A DNA stretch of 64,000 nucleotides from Neobacillus drentensis (GTDB lineage: Bacteria > Bacillota > Bacilli > Bacillales > Cytobacillaceae): contig NZ_CP091110.1 of the NCBI RefSeq assembly GCF_021560175.1, positions 1,540,001 through 1,604,000 on the forward strand. Direction: 5' to 3'. The position numbers and the translations under genes are program-made. A model generated the notes under the pieces. It was not told where the DNA came from. It saw only the letters and a list, made by a program, of their open reading frames with translations, and searched no databases. How positions within the stretch are numbered: position 1 is the first letter of the stretch; each line of letters opens with the position of its first letter. Positions 1-8,491 of the stretch are shown here, in pieces.

Positions 1-276
1 GCTCTTTCGGCTTGTCTTCAAGTGGATGCAACCGCACATAATGCCTTTATACAGGAACAAAGTTTAGGGATTCATTATAATCAAGGTAATGACCTGCTGG
101 ATTATATTAAGGATAAATCCGTTTTTGAGTATAAGGATGGATATGTTTTGATTCCGCAAGGGCCAGGGCTAGGGATTGAGATTGACGAGGAGTTTGTGAG
201 AAAGCAAGCTGCTGTCGGTCACAATTGGCGAAATCCTGTTTGGCGGCATAAGGATGGAAGCATTGCCGAGTGGTAA
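1..276 (+). CDS. dgoD: Galactonate dehydratase (DgoD-like), C-terminal fragment
   Basis: The frame is open from the first base and ends at TAA 274-276, so only about 91 C-terminal residues are visible; the start lies outside the window. The product belongs to the enolase superfamily (mandelate racemase/muconate lactonizing group) and would dehydrate D-galactonate to 2-dehydro-3-deoxy-D-galactonate in the cytosol. The visible part has NAFIQEQSLGIHYNQG, GPGLGIEIDEE and the terminal HNWRNPVWRHKDGSIAEW, which I recognise as the characteristic end of DgoD. The internal GTG at 22 is not a start, because conserved family sequence continues before it. A related acid-sugar dehydratase is the main alternative. 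A terminator follows, so it is not cotranscribed with the next gene. Confidence 0.85.
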   Translation, partial: ALSACLQVDATAHNAFIQEQSLGIHYNQGNDLLDYIKDKSVFEYKDGYVLIPQGPGLGIEIDEEFVRKQAAVGHNWRNPVWRHKDGSIAEW

Positions 277-330
277 GCAATTTGGGTTATCTTTCTTGCA
301 GGAATGAGTGTTTATTTTTCATTAGGTAGT

Positions 331-362
331 AAAGGGCTGTCAATTTGATAGCCTTTTTGTTT
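331..362 (+). terminator. Intrinsic terminator after the dgoD-like gene
   Basis: GGCT and AGCC arms extended by TCAA/TTGA form a hairpin around 335-353, followed by a T-rich run. It lies 55 bases after the stop codon at 276 and separates this gene from the next operon. Confidence 0.65.
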
Positions 363-459
363 TGTGTAAAGTTCCTCGAGGGTAATTGATATAGGAATTT
401 AGAATGAATTTGCCGACAAATAATTTAAAATAATTTCATTATTTGAAAAATAAATCATG

Positions 460-465
460 TATAAT
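460..465 (+). promoter_or_regulatory. Candidate -10 box for the first YesM/YesN pair
   Basis: TATAAT lies 44 bases upstream of the kinase start in an AT-rich gap. I see no convincing -35 hexamer at 17 bp. Apart from the upstream terminator, the rest of 277-508 shows nothing else I can support. Confidence 0.4.
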
Positions 466-508
466 AAGATTTAGCAGTTTGTAAGGGATTACATCAGGAG
501 GGCTACCA

Positions 509-2233
509 ATGTGGACGATAAAGCCTATTTTTAACTCGTTGCTATTTAAACTCTTTTTTAGTGTGTTGTTTATTATTGGTCCGCTAATCGTTGTTCACAT
601 TGTAAATAACTATTATGCGGTCGAAGTAATCAGGAGTCAGGTAGCCCAGTCAAACAAAAATATGCTGAACATTTATATGGACCAAATTGATAAAGGATTA
701 GATGGTGCTGGGAAATATATCTTTCAAATGACCCAGAACAATACCGACTTATATTATCTTCAATATAATGACTCCTTAGATTCTAATGATTATGAAGAAG
801 CAAAAATTCGTTTATTTAATACGATTACCAATCAATCTTATTTATACACTTCCATTGATTCCATTTTTATTTACTCGGAGGCCCATAAGGATTTATTATT
901 TACACAAAATTCTTCAGAAGATTATTTTAAGCGCTATGAAGCAAGAGATGAAATTTCTCAGTTACTTGAGAAGAAACCAAATGAACTTCGAGAAGGGACT
1001 TGGAATATCTGGAAGGGGAAACAAAGTTATTACCTTATACAATATTATAACGTTAATGGAGTATATGTTGGCGCCTGGGTAAATATGGACAAACTTATTA
1101 CTCCGTTTAAATATATTGATTTTGGTGATACAGGAAGGGCATTGCTGGCAACTTCTAACTTTGAACCCATTACTAATAAAGCCTTTATTAAGAAGGAACA
1201 GATCGATTTAACCATTAAACAGAAAAGGTATGTCATAACTGGGGAAAAAGATCGGTTTGTATTAATGAAAAAGAAATCATCACAAGCTAATTTCTATCTT
1301 GCAGCATTAATTCCCGAGAAGGAAATTCTCGAGAAACTTCCATTTTTACAGAGGATTTCGTCGTTAATCACTTTATTAGCCGTATTGTTTCTACTATTTT
1401 TTATCTTTATTATGAGAAAAGTTTTTCTACAACCTATCAATCAAATTGTCTCCGCTATGAAGAAACTGCGAAAAGGAGATCTCGATATTCGTCTTCCTGC
1501 GAATCGGAATTCGACGGAATTTCGGATGATGAATGGTACCTTTAACCATATGGTTTCGGAAATTAAGGATTTGAAAATTAATGTATATGAAGAAAAGCTA
1601 AATTTACAAAAGGCGGAATTAAAACATTTACAGCTGCAGATCAACCCGCACTTTTTTCTTAATTCATTGAATATCATTTATAATCTGGCTACAGTAAAGG
1701 ATTTTTCAATCATTCAGGAGATGGCAAAATGTCTGGCCAACTATTTCCGGTTTATGTGTCGCAGTAATTCGTATTTTGTTAAATTGGAGGATGAATTAAA
1801 ACACACGGAAAATTATTTGAAAATTCAGCAGCTTCGATTCCCTGATTCCTTTAACTATTATATTGAATCACCACCAGAATTTTTAAATTGCAAAATACCT
1901 CCATTAGTCATTCAAACAATTGTCGAAAACTCCATAAAACATGCCTTTAATCTTGATGACTCTCTTAATATTTATATAGAGGTAATGAGAGAAGTAGATT
2001 CTAAGTTTTTAAACATTAAAATGCAAGATACAGGAGAAGGGTTCCCAGAGGATGTTTTACAAAGTTTAAGTGAAGAGCATTCTTTAACCAATGAGGAAGG
2101 GGAGCGAATAGGGATTTGGAATGTAAAACAGAGACTAAGTTTGTTATACGGAGAAAAGGCAGCGATACGATTTTCCAATGAACAGGGTAAGGGCGCGACG
2201 GTCCGATTACAAATTCCTTACGATTTAATTTAA
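509..2233 (+). CDS. YesM-family sensor histidine kinase, first system
   Basis: This is a 574-residue membrane histidine kinase. A first transmembrane segment lies at about residues 12-34 and an extracellular sensor region at about 35-280. A second membrane segment (about 285-305), a HAMP domain (about 308-358), the phosphoacceptor segment QINPHFFLNSLN with His381, and a HATPase_c domain with VENSIKHAF, DTGEGF and GIWNVKQRL follow. The family phosphorylates AraC-type YesN response regulators and usually senses extracellular sugars or sugar-loaded binding proteins. The ATG at 509 is preceded by CAGGAGGG at 496-503. The response regulator starts 20 bases after its stop and an LplABC-type importer follows, so it most likely controls uptake of the oligosaccharide used by block 1. 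The ligand cannot be read from the sequence. Confidence 0.9.
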   Translation: MWTIKPIFNSLLFKLFFSVLFIIGPLIVVHIVNNYYAVEVIRSQVAQSNKNMLNIYMDQIDKGLDGAGKYIFQMTQNNTDLYYLQYNDSLDSNDYEEAKIRLFNTITNQSYLYTSIDSIFIYSEAHKDLLFTQNSSEDYFKRYEARDEISQLLEKKPNELREGTWNIWKGKQSYYLIQYYNVNGVYVGAWVNMDKLITPFKYIDFGDTGRALLATSNFEPITNKAFIKKEQIDLTIKQKRYVITGEKDRFVLMKKKSSQANFYLAALIPEKEILEKLPFLQRISSLITLLAVLFLLFFIFIMRKVFLQPINQIVSAMKKLRKGDLDIRLPANRNSTEFRMMNGTFNHMVSEIKDLKINVYEEKLNLQKAELKHLQLQINPHFFLNSLNIIYNLATVKDFSIIQEMAKCLANYFRFMCRSNSYFVKLEDELKHTENYLKIQQLRFPDSFNYYIESPPEFLNCKIPPLVIQTIVENSIKHAFNLDDSLNIYIEVMREVDSKFLNIKMQDTGEGFPEDVLQSLSEEHSLTNEEGERIGIWNVKQRLSLLYGEKAAIRFSNEQGKGATVRLQIPYDLI

Positions 2234-2253
2234 ATTAAAAGGTGGTATGGTTT

Positions 2254-3870
2254 ATGAGTCAATTCCATGTTCTTATCGTAGATGATGAAATTCATTCCAT
2301 TCGAGGTGTACAGGCTGGGGTAAATTGGGAAAAGCATGATATCACCTCAGTTTATACGGCGAATAACTTTAGACAAGCGCAAGAGGTATTCTTAAATCAC
2401 AAAGTTGATTTGTTATTATGTGATATTGAAATGCCTAAAGGTTCCGGCCTGGACTTGTTAAAGTGGGTACGTGAACACTACACCGAAACGGAAGCAATTT
2501 TTTTAACCTGCCATTCAGATTTTATCTATGCGAAAAAGGCCTTGCAATTGAAAAGTTTTAACTATTTACTCAAACCAGTGGACTATCAAGAACTTGAGGC
2601 TGTAATTCATGATGCATTAGAGAAGATCAAAAAAGACCGAGAAACAAGAATGGTAGAGAAATCGTATCATCGATTAAAGGAATCCCACCATTCTGTTATG
2701 CAAGAACGGTTCTGGTTAGACCTGATCCAACAAGCTTTCCCAACAACAAAAGAAATAATTAATAAACAAATGATGAGGTATCATTTATCTTATACAGATT
2801 CAGATACTTTCCTGCCTATTTTATTCCATGTTCAAGAATGGAAAGAGAAACTATCGGTCCATGAAGAAAAAGTGAGCCAATATGCTTTAAATAAAGCTCT
2901 TACTGAAATTATCGAAGAATATAAAATGGATGGATATGTCCTTAATTTAGAAGTTGGTTATGTCTTAATGATTATTGCTTTGGAAACACCTATTAATTTA
3001 AAAGAGTTTCATGATAATTGTAACCAGTTTATTTTGGAATTTGCTCAGTTTTTTCTTTGTGATCTTTGCGGCTACATAGGAAATCCAGTACCTATTGAGG
3101 ATTTAGTCAGAATGGTCCAAAACTTGCAGGAATTTGATCGAAATAATGTAACCGAGAGTAATAAAACAATGATTTGTACCCGAAATAAAGAACGTTTAGG
3201 TTCTTCCCCATTACTGCCTACCACTGATTGGACAAATTTAATGAAAAGTGGTCCCAAAGATAAGTTTTTAAATGCTATTCATCTGTATTTTACCAATTGG
3301 AAAAAGTCAGATGAAAATCTAACTGCACAATCATTACATTTGTTTTATCAAGATTTTTTGCAATTAATTTTTTATGTTCTTCAGGTAAAAGGAATTCAAG
3401 CCAATCAAGTTTACTCACAAAACCTGCTGACTGAAAAGCCGCAACGAGTTTTGAAATCTTTAAACTCGCTCCGTGATTGGGTCATATATATAGCAGATGT
3501 AGCCATGGATCAACTGCATTTGCCTCAAGAAAAAGGGTCGGTCGTCGATATAGCCATAAAGTATATTCATGAGAATCTTGGTGAACAGCGGTTATCCCGT
3601 GAAGATATTGCCAATTTCGTTTATTTAAATCCAGACTATCTAACAAGACTTTTTAAAAAACAAACGGGATTTTCTATATCAGACTACCTTCAGCAGCAAC
3701 GGATTGAATACGCTAAAAAACTATTAATAGAAACAAATTCACCTGTAAGTGAAGTGGCATTATCATCTGGGTATTCAAATTTTTCCTATTTTTCCACAAT
3801 TTTTAAGAAAATGACAAAGTTAAATCCAATGGAGTACCGAAAGAAGTCGATATTTTCGGAAAAGTCGTAA
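2254..3870 (+). CDS. YesN-family response regulator, first system
   Basis: This cytosolic regulator has an N-terminal receiver domain (VLIVDDE at the start, phosphoacceptor Asp57 in LLCDIEMPKGSG, KPVD near residue 110), a long poorly conserved middle, and a C-terminal AraC-type double helix-turn-helix. The last part includes YLTRLFKKQTGFSISDYLQ and VALSSGYSNFSYFSTIFKK. I prefer ATG 2254, giving 538 residues, over an in-frame GTG at 2242, because AAAGGTGG at 2238-2245 is correctly spaced for the ATG and overlaps the GTG. It forms an operon with the preceding kinase. Its last codons (GAA AAG TCG TAA) are also half of a direct-repeat element that I propose it binds, so coding and operator sequence overlap. 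The pairing with the kinase follows from adjacency. Confidence 0.9.
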   Translation: MSQFHVLIVDDEIHSIRGVQAGVNWEKHDITSVYTANNFRQAQEVFLNHKVDLLLCDIEMPKGSGLDLLKWVREHYTETEAIFLTCHSDFIYAKKALQLKSFNYLLKPVDYQELEAVIHDALEKIKKDRETRMVEKSYHRLKESHHSVMQERFWLDLIQQAFPTTKEIINKQMMRYHLSYTDSDTFLPILFHVQEWKEKLSVHEEKVSQYALNKALTEIIEEYKMDGYVLNLEVGYVLMIIALETPINLKEFHDNCNQFILEFAQFFLCDLCGYIGNPVPIEDLVRMVQNLQEFDRNNVTESNKTMICTRNKERLGSSPLLPTTDWTNLMKSGPKDKFLNAIHLYFTNWKKSDENLTAQSLHLFYQDFLQLIFYVLQVKGIQANQVYSQNLLTEKPQRVLKSLNSLRDWVIYIADVAMDQLHLPQEKGSVVDIAIKYIHENLGEQRLSREDIANFVYLNPDYLTRLFKKQTGFSISDYLQQQRIEYAKKLLIETNSPVSEVALSSGYSNFSYFSTIFKKMTKLNPMEYRKKSIFSEKS

Positions 3871-3894
3871 TAACCAAAATAAAAAGTCGTATTT
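3859..3894 (+). promoter_or_regulatory. Direct-repeat operator upstream of the LplA-like gene
   Basis: AAAAGTCGTA at 3860-3869 and AAAAGTCGTA at 3882-3891 are 22 bp apart. The second copy lies 36 bp before a -10-like TATACT. A near-identical arrangement occurs at 5596-5631. Two half-sites about two helical turns apart overlapping the -35 region fit AraC-type activators. Assignment to the adjacent YesN-like regulator is inference. Confidence 0.65.
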
Positions 3895-3921
3895 CTAGTA
3901 AGTGTTTTTTCTCCCATCCTC

Positions 3922-3955
3922 TATACTAAGAATTAGATTGGTGGTAACGCTTTCA
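3922..3955 (+). promoter_or_regulatory. -10 box and cre-like site before the LplA-like gene
   Basis: TATACT at 3922-3927 is a good -10 without a recognisable -35, as expected for an activated promoter. TGGTAACGCTTTCA at 3942-3955 matches the CcpA cre consensus TGWNANCGNTNWCA with one mismatch and would lie just downstream of the start point. Confidence 0.55.
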
Positions 3956-4004
3956 AATAAACGTATCATTGATTCGACAAGATTATAAGGGGGAGAGAAA
4001 AAGG

Positions 4005-5495
4005 ATGAAGCACTTTAAGGCAATAACACGGTTTTTACTGTTCGTCATGTCAGCTGTATTAGTTTTAGCCGGCTGCAGTTCAAAGGAAAGCAGTACAAGT
4101 AATAATGATGGTACGAACTCAAAGGGTCAGCCTTATCAGATTAACATGGCGTATATTACCTTTACAAAGATAGATGATCTTCCATTTGTCCAGGATGAAA
4201 TTAATAAAATAGTTAAAAAGAAAATCAATGCTACCGTTAAACTAGTACCAATTAACGGAGCAAACTATCAGCAGCAATCGAATCTAATGCTGACAGGGAA
4301 TGAAAAATTAGATTTGTTGGTTACCTCATCCTTTTTTGGCTATAGCACACAGGCGGCAAAAGGACAGCTTCTTGCATTAGATGATTTGGTTCAATCAAAG
4401 GGCAAAGATATCTTAAATACAGTGCCTAAACGGATTTTAGAAGGTAATAAAGTAAATGGTAAAATATATGGTATTCCAAGTATCCGTGACTGGGGTTCTT
4501 ATTATGGATTTGTCATGAGGAAGGATATTGTCGATAAATATAAAATTGATCTTTCGCAGGTTAAAACATTTGCAGATTTGGAAAATGTATTTAAAGTGGT
4601 CAAAGAAAAGGAACCAACTTTAACTCCAATTGTCAACACTGGAATAACAACGACGGCCACTGTGCTTGCAGGTGGGAAATTCGATGTTTTAGGGGACAGC
4701 CTTGGAGTGGTATCCTTTAAAGACAAGAAAGTTGTCAATATGTTTGAAGAACCTGAATATGTGGATGCAGTTAATTTGACTAGAAAGTGGTTCAAGGCCG
4801 GCTATATCTTGAAGGATGCAGCGACATCACAAGACGCAGCTGCCAATATTGTGAAGGCTAATAAAGGGTTTGGATATTTTTCCCATATGAAACCTGGTTT
4901 TGATGTTCAAGAAAAAGGAATCACAGGATATGACATGGTATCTGTGAAATTATCTGATGTGTATTCATACACGGATGCAGCAACAGGCTTTAACTTATCC
5001 ATTGCCAGAAACAGCCAAAATCCAGAAAAAGCAATGGAATTTATTAATTTACTTTACTCGGATAAAGATATTATGAATTTACTTGATAACGGTATCGAAG
5101 GGAAGCATTATCAAGTTAAATCTGACGGAACGATTAAATTACCTGATAATGTCAAAGAATCTAAATATGTTTTTGGACAATGGCAAATTGGGAATAACTT
5201 TCTGACCTATCCATGGGAAGGAAATCCAGCAAATTACTGGGAAGTCATGAAGAAACATAATGATTCAGCTATTTTCTCTCCTGCCTTTGGTTTTACATTT
5301 GACCCAGATCCAGTGAAAACAGAAATGGCCGCTTCAACAAACGTAATTAATCAGTATAAAGTAGGCATTGAATCTGGTACCTTGGATCCAGAAAAGAGCC
5401 TGCCGGAGTTTAATAAAAAGCTAAAAGCTGCAGGACTAAATAAAATTATGGCCGAAAAAGAAAAACAGTTTGAAGCTTGGAAGAAAAAGCAATAA
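4005..5495 (+). CDS. LplA-like sugar-binding lipoprotein of ABC importer
   Basis: This is a 496-residue extracellular solute-binding lipoprotein, the ligand-capturing part of a carbohydrate ABC importer. A lysine-containing N-terminus, a hydrophobic stretch and the lipobox VLVLAGC are followed by a Ser/Asn-rich linker. The mature part matches the family 1 binding-protein fold with an LplA/YtcQ-type C-terminal region (DUF3502). I chose ATG 4005 because GGGGGAG lies upstream and the signal peptide then has normal length; an in-frame TTG at 3969 would give an improbable extension. It is preceded by an apparent activator operator and a cre-like site, and followed by a terminator hairpin and a second promoter before the permease genes. 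That layout should give more binding protein than permease. The ligand is probably an oligosaccharide but unidentified. Confidence 0.88.
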   Translation: MKHFKAITRFLLFVMSAVLVLAGCSSKESSTSNNDGTNSKGQPYQINMAYITFTKIDDLPFVQDEINKIVKKKINATVKLVPINGANYQQQSNLMLTGNEKLDLLVTSSFFGYSTQAAKGQLLALDDLVQSKGKDILNTVPKRILEGNKVNGKIYGIPSIRDWGSYYGFVMRKDIVDKYKIDLSQVKTFADLENVFKVVKEKEPTLTPIVNTGITTTATVLAGGKFDVLGDSLGVVSFKDKKVVNMFEEPEYVDAVNLTRKWFKAGYILKDAATSQDAAANIVKANKGFGYFSHMKPGFDVQEKGITGYDMVSVKLSDVYSYTDAATGFNLSIARNSQNPEKAMEFINLLYSDKDIMNLLDNGIEGKHYQVKSDGTIKLPDNVKESKYVFGQWQIGNNFLTYPWEGNPANYWEVMKKHNDSAIFSPAFGFTFDPDPVKTEMAASTNVINQYKVGIESGTLDPEKSLPEFNKKLKAAGLNKIMAEKEKQFEAWKKKQ

Positions 5496-5503
5496 GGAAC
5501 AGC

Positions 5504-5537
5504 AAAAGAGAGCTAGTGTGAAACTAGTTCTCTTTTT
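5504..5537 (+). terminator. Terminator between binding protein and permease genes
   Basis: The stem pairs AAAAGAGAGCTAGT with ACTAGTTCTCTTTT (one wobble), ending in a T run, nine bases after the lipoprotein stop. With the second promoter downstream it separates lipoprotein from permease expression. Confidence 0.8.
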
Positions 5538-5595
5538 CATAGAATCATGGGGACGGTTCTTCCGCTTCCAACCCAAAATATTGAATGTATATTCT

Positions 5596-5631
5596 GAAAA
5601 GTCGGATAAACAAAAATAAGAAGTCGTATTT
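5596..5631 (+). promoter_or_regulatory. Second direct-repeat operator, before the permease genes
   Basis: AAAAGTCGGA starts at 5597 and AGAAGTCGTA at 5619, again 22 bp apart, with most intervening bases identical to 3859-3894. TAAAAT at 5659-5664 lies 36 bp after the G of the second half-site, exactly the distance seen at the first promoter. This makes a second promoter under the same regulator likely. Confidence 0.65.
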
Positions 5632-5658
5632 TGGATAGTTTCAATATTACTAGTTTTA

Positions 5659-5664
5659 TAAAAT
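5659..5664 (+). promoter_or_regulatory. -10 box of the permease promoter
   Basis: TAAAAT sits where the aligned first promoter has TATACT. There is no consensus -35 at 17 bp, again suggesting activator dependence. Confidence 0.45.
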
Positions 5665-5687
5665 AAAGATATAAGTTGGAAAAGAAA

Positions 5688-5705
5688 ATTGTAAGCGGAA
5701 ACAAA
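5688..5705 (+). promoter_or_regulatory. cre site for CcpA
   Basis: ATTGTAAGCGGAAACAAA matches the extended cre consensus WWTGNAARCGNWWWCAWW at every position. It lies about 18 bp downstream of the inferred start point, a position typical for repression by blocking elongation or promoter clearance. Confidence 0.75.
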
Positions 5706-5729
5706 ACATGATGACAAGGGGGAAAAGGG

Positions 5730-6707
5730 ATGTCAGAAGTGACAGTAAAAAAGGTTGAAGCAGGGATTCAAGCAGTTCCTGCAAATAAAGTAAACACCAA
5801 GCTGATTAAATTTAAAAGGTCGCTGCCATTATTGATTATGATGCTTCCTGGGTTAGTCTACTTATTGATTAATAACTATTTGCCCATGTTCGGTCTGATT
5901 ATTGCTTTTAAGGATATTAACTATGCGAAAGGAATCCTCGGCAGTGATTGGATTGGCTTTAAAAACTTTGAGTACCTGTTTAGTACAAGAGATGCGTTTG
6001 TCATTACTCGTAATACCATTCTTTATAATGGCGGCTTTATTATCCTAAATACGGTAATTGCTATTGCAGTAGCAATTATGCTGAATGAAATTAAAAATAA
6101 ACTAGCAAAAGGCTTTTATCAGAGTGTCATTCTATTACCGTTCTTAATCTCCATGGTAATCGTCAGCTATTTAGGATTTGCCTTCCTTAGCGAAGATGTG
6201 GGTTATTTGAATAAAACCATTTTACCAATGCTGGGGTTGGATGGGATCTCATGGTATAACGAAGCCAAATACTGGCCTTACATTTTAACCTTTATCAATT
6301 TGTGGAAAGGTGTAGGCTTCTTGTGTGTTATTTATTTAGCCGCTATTATCGGCATCGACCAAGAATACTATGAAGCAGCCACACTAGATGGAGCGAATAA
6401 ATGGCATCAAATTATTCACATTACGATTCCTTCGATTATGCCCGTTATAATTATGATGACTTTATTGGGAATCGGCCGAATTTTCTACTCCGATTTCGGA
6501 TTATTCTATCAAGTTCCAATGAACTCAGGTGCACTCTACGATACTACCAATGTTATTGATACGTACGTATACCGAGGTTTAATGCAGCTTGGTGATATCG
6601 GCATGTCAGCCGCAGCTGGTTTGTATCAGTCCATTGTCGGATTTGTACTTGTATTATTATCAAATTATCTTGTTCGAAGAAAAAGTAAAGACAACGCATT
6701 ATTTTAA
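5730..6707 (+). CDS. Sugar ABC importer permease, LplB type
   Basis: This 325-residue inner-membrane permease has about six hydrophobic segments and a cytosolic N-terminal tail. The EAA loop that contacts the ATPase is visible as YEAATLDGANKWHQIIHITIP. Length and sequence fit the LplB/aldouronate-type permease of the MalF group. The start ATG at 5730 follows AAGGGGGAAAAGGG. The partner permease begins 18 bases after its stop, and the binding lipoprotein is upstream behind a terminator. No ATPase gene occurs in the operon, so a shared MsmX-like ATPase is inferred. Expression probably depends on the operator at 5596-5631 and is lowered by CcpA through the cre at 5688-5705. Confidence 0.9.
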   Translation: MSEVTVKKVEAGIQAVPANKVNTKLIKFKRSLPLLIMMLPGLVYLLINNYLPMFGLIIAFKDINYAKGILGSDWIGFKNFEYLFSTRDAFVITRNTILYNGGFIILNTVIAIAVAIMLNEIKNKLAKGFYQSVILLPFLISMVIVSYLGFAFLSEDVGYLNKTILPMLGLDGISWYNEAKYWPYILTFINLWKGVGFLCVIYLAAIIGIDQEYYEAATLDGANKWHQIIHITIPSIMPVIIMMTLLGIGRIFYSDFGLFYQVPMNSGALYDTTNVIDTYVYRGLMQLGDIGMSAAAGLYQSIVGFVLVLLSNYLVRRKSKDNALF

Positions 6708-6725
6708 AATTGGAGGCGGAAAAGG

Positions 6726-7613
6726 ATGTATAGATCAGATCGAATTACCCAATGGGTATCACATATCGTTTTAATTATACTGGCGGCAGGCAGCATCATA
6801 CCTTTAATCATTCTTTTATCTTCCTCCCTGAGTGATGAGGCATCCATTCTGAAAGAAGGGTATTCCTTTTTCCCAAAAGAAGTAAGTTTTGCGGCCTATG
6901 ATTATTTACTCTCTAATTCTTCCAGTATTTTACGGGCCTACGGAATTACGGTATTTGTAACCATATTTGGAACTTTTGTAAGTTTGGTAATGACATCGTT
7001 TTTGGCCTATGGACTTTCACGACGCGATTTACCTTTTAAAAATGTTTTTGCTTTCATCGTTTTCTTTACCCTATTGTTTAACGGCGGACTTGTTCCTACG
7101 TATCTTGTATATACGCAGGTGTTCGATATCAAAAATACCATCTGGGCCTTAATTGTACCAGGGTTACTCATGAACGGATTTAACGTTTTGTTAATGAGAA
7201 CATTCTTTATGACTTCGATACCGGAGCCGATAATCGAATCCGCACGCATGGATGGTGCTGGTGAATTTAGAACATTCTTTTCGATCATTCTTCCGCTATC
7301 TCTGCCAATCTTAGCAACAATCGGTCTGCTTCAAACAATTATTTATTGGAATGATTGGTTCAATGGACTTATCTATATTACTGAACCATCACTATTTAGC
7401 ATTCAAAACATCTTAAACAGGATGTTGTCAGACATTCAATTCTTAGCAAGCAGCAATTTAGGATCGAACACAAGTACAGCAGCAGCTCAAATTCCTACTA
7501 CAGCTGTACGAATGGCTATTGCGGTAATTGGTATCCTGCCAATCCTTATTGCCTATCCATTTTTCCAAAAGTACTTGGTAAAAGGGATTGCTTTAGGGTC
7601 AGTTAAAGGATAA
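6726..7613 (+). CDS. Sugar ABC importer permease, YtcP type
   Basis: This 295-residue membrane protein is the MalG-group partner of the preceding permease. It has about six membrane segments and the EAA loop ESARMDGAGEFRTFFSIILPLS near residue 180. The C-terminus AYPFFQKYLVKGIALGSVKG is typical of the subfamily. ATG 6726 is preceded by TTGGAGGCGGAAAAGG. It completes a heterodimeric importer with the upstream permease and lipoprotein. The next gene, a YesL-like membrane protein, starts 117 bases later after a hairpin without a T run, so transcription probably continues. Confidence 0.9.
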   Translation: MYRSDRITQWVSHIVLIILAAGSIIPLIILLSSSLSDEASILKEGYSFFPKEVSFAAYDYLLSNSSSILRAYGITVFVTIFGTFVSLVMTSFLAYGLSRRDLPFKNVFAFIVFFTLLFNGGLVPTYLVYTQVFDIKNTIWALIVPGLLMNGFNVLLMRTFFMTSIPEPIIESARMDGAGEFRTFFSIILPLSLPILATIGLLQTIIYWNDWFNGLIYITEPSLFSIQNILNRMLSDIQFLASSNLGSNTSTAAAQIPTTAVRMAIAVIGILPILIAYPFFQKYLVKGIALGSVKG

Positions 7614-7633
7614 TTCGATTGTTTTAGTAAAAT

Positions 7634-7664
7634 GGAGGGCTGGGTTGACGATCGATCGCCCTCC
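7634..7664 (+). other. Intercistronic hairpin
   Basis: GGAGGGC at 7634-7640 pairs perfectly with GCCCTCC at 7658-7664 around a 17-base loop. No T run follows, so an RNA-processing or stability element is more likely than a terminator. Confidence 0.45.
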
Positions 7665-7730
7665 TGTATTAATGTGGCTGCCTAGATAAGGAAACAAAAA
7701 CAAGAGAAACAAGCAAGGAGGAAATGTTAA

Positions 7731-8378
7731 ATGATTGGTTTTATGCGGGGATTTTATAGTATTTCGGAGTGGATCCTAAGGTTTGCCTATGTGAATGTTC
7801 TTTGGATTGCATTTACCTTGCTTGGTTTTGTTGTTTTTGGTTTTTTTCCTTCCACACTGGCTATGTTCACGGTGGTGCGTAAATGGGTATTGAAGCAAAC
7901 AGATATTCCAGTATTTCAAACGTTTTGGTTCACCTATAAAAAGGAATTTGTTAAAGGCAACCTATTAGGATTCTTCCTCGGTTTATCTTGTTTTCTCATG
8001 TACTCCAATTTAAGAATAGTCGAAGCAACCACGGTACCTTTATTTAAATTACTTTATGTCCCCAATGTAATTGTTATTATCTTGTTTTTCTTTACCCTAT
8101 TATATATTTTCCCGGTATTGGTTCATTTTGATGTTCGTTTGAAAGAGGGGATTAAGAACTCATTTATTTTAATGACCATAAATCCAATTCCAACCTTTTG
8201 CATGGCTACTTTGACTGGGTTCCTCTGTTTCATCTTTATGAAATTACCCGGAGTGATACCGTTTTTTAGCGGTAGTTTAATCGCATATTTACTGATGTGG
8301 CTAAGTAATTTTGTTTTTGTAAAAATGAATAAAGCCTCCGACCTCTCGGTAAAAAGAACCAAAACAGAAGCAATTTAA
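7731..8378 (+). CDS. YesL-like DUF624 membrane protein
   Basis: This 215-residue protein has about five hydrophobic segments. The N-terminal pattern (one helix, then FPSTLAMFTVVRKWVLK) is typical of the DUF624/YesL family, found beside YesM/YesN systems and LplABC-type importers in Bacillota. Its biochemical role is not known to me; accessory functions in transport or signalling have been supposed from context. ATG 7731 is preceded by CAAGGAGG. It lies between the importer and the glycosidase genes, and a second homologue lies at 31851-32456 in another glycosidase cluster of this window. Confidence 0.85.
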   Translation: MIGFMRGFYSISEWILRFAYVNVLWIAFTLLGFVVFGFFPSTLAMFTVVRKWVLKQTDIPVFQTFWFTYKKEFVKGNLLGFFLGLSCFLMYSNLRIVEATTVPLFKLLYVPNVIVIILFFFTLLYIFPVLVHFDVRLKEGIKNSFILMTINPIPTFCMATLTGFLCFIFMKLPGVIPFFSGSLIAYLLMWLSNFVFVKMNKASDLSVKRTKTEAI

Positions 8379-8392
8379 TTCCATGAAAGACG

Positions 8393-8426
8393 TTAAAAGA
8401 GAACGGAAAGGATCATTCTCTTTTAA
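8393..8426 (+). other. Hairpin before the glycosidase genes
   Basis: TTAAAAGAGAA and TTCTCTTTTAA form an 11-bp perfect stem with a 12-base loop. The T run is inside the stem, so it could act as a weak terminator or as an RNA-stability element. Confidence 0.45.
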
Positions 8427-8491
8427 ATGAATGGTATAGATCTAGTCTAATAGAACCTAATAATCCATAGCGAAGGGGAGGAACAGATGAT

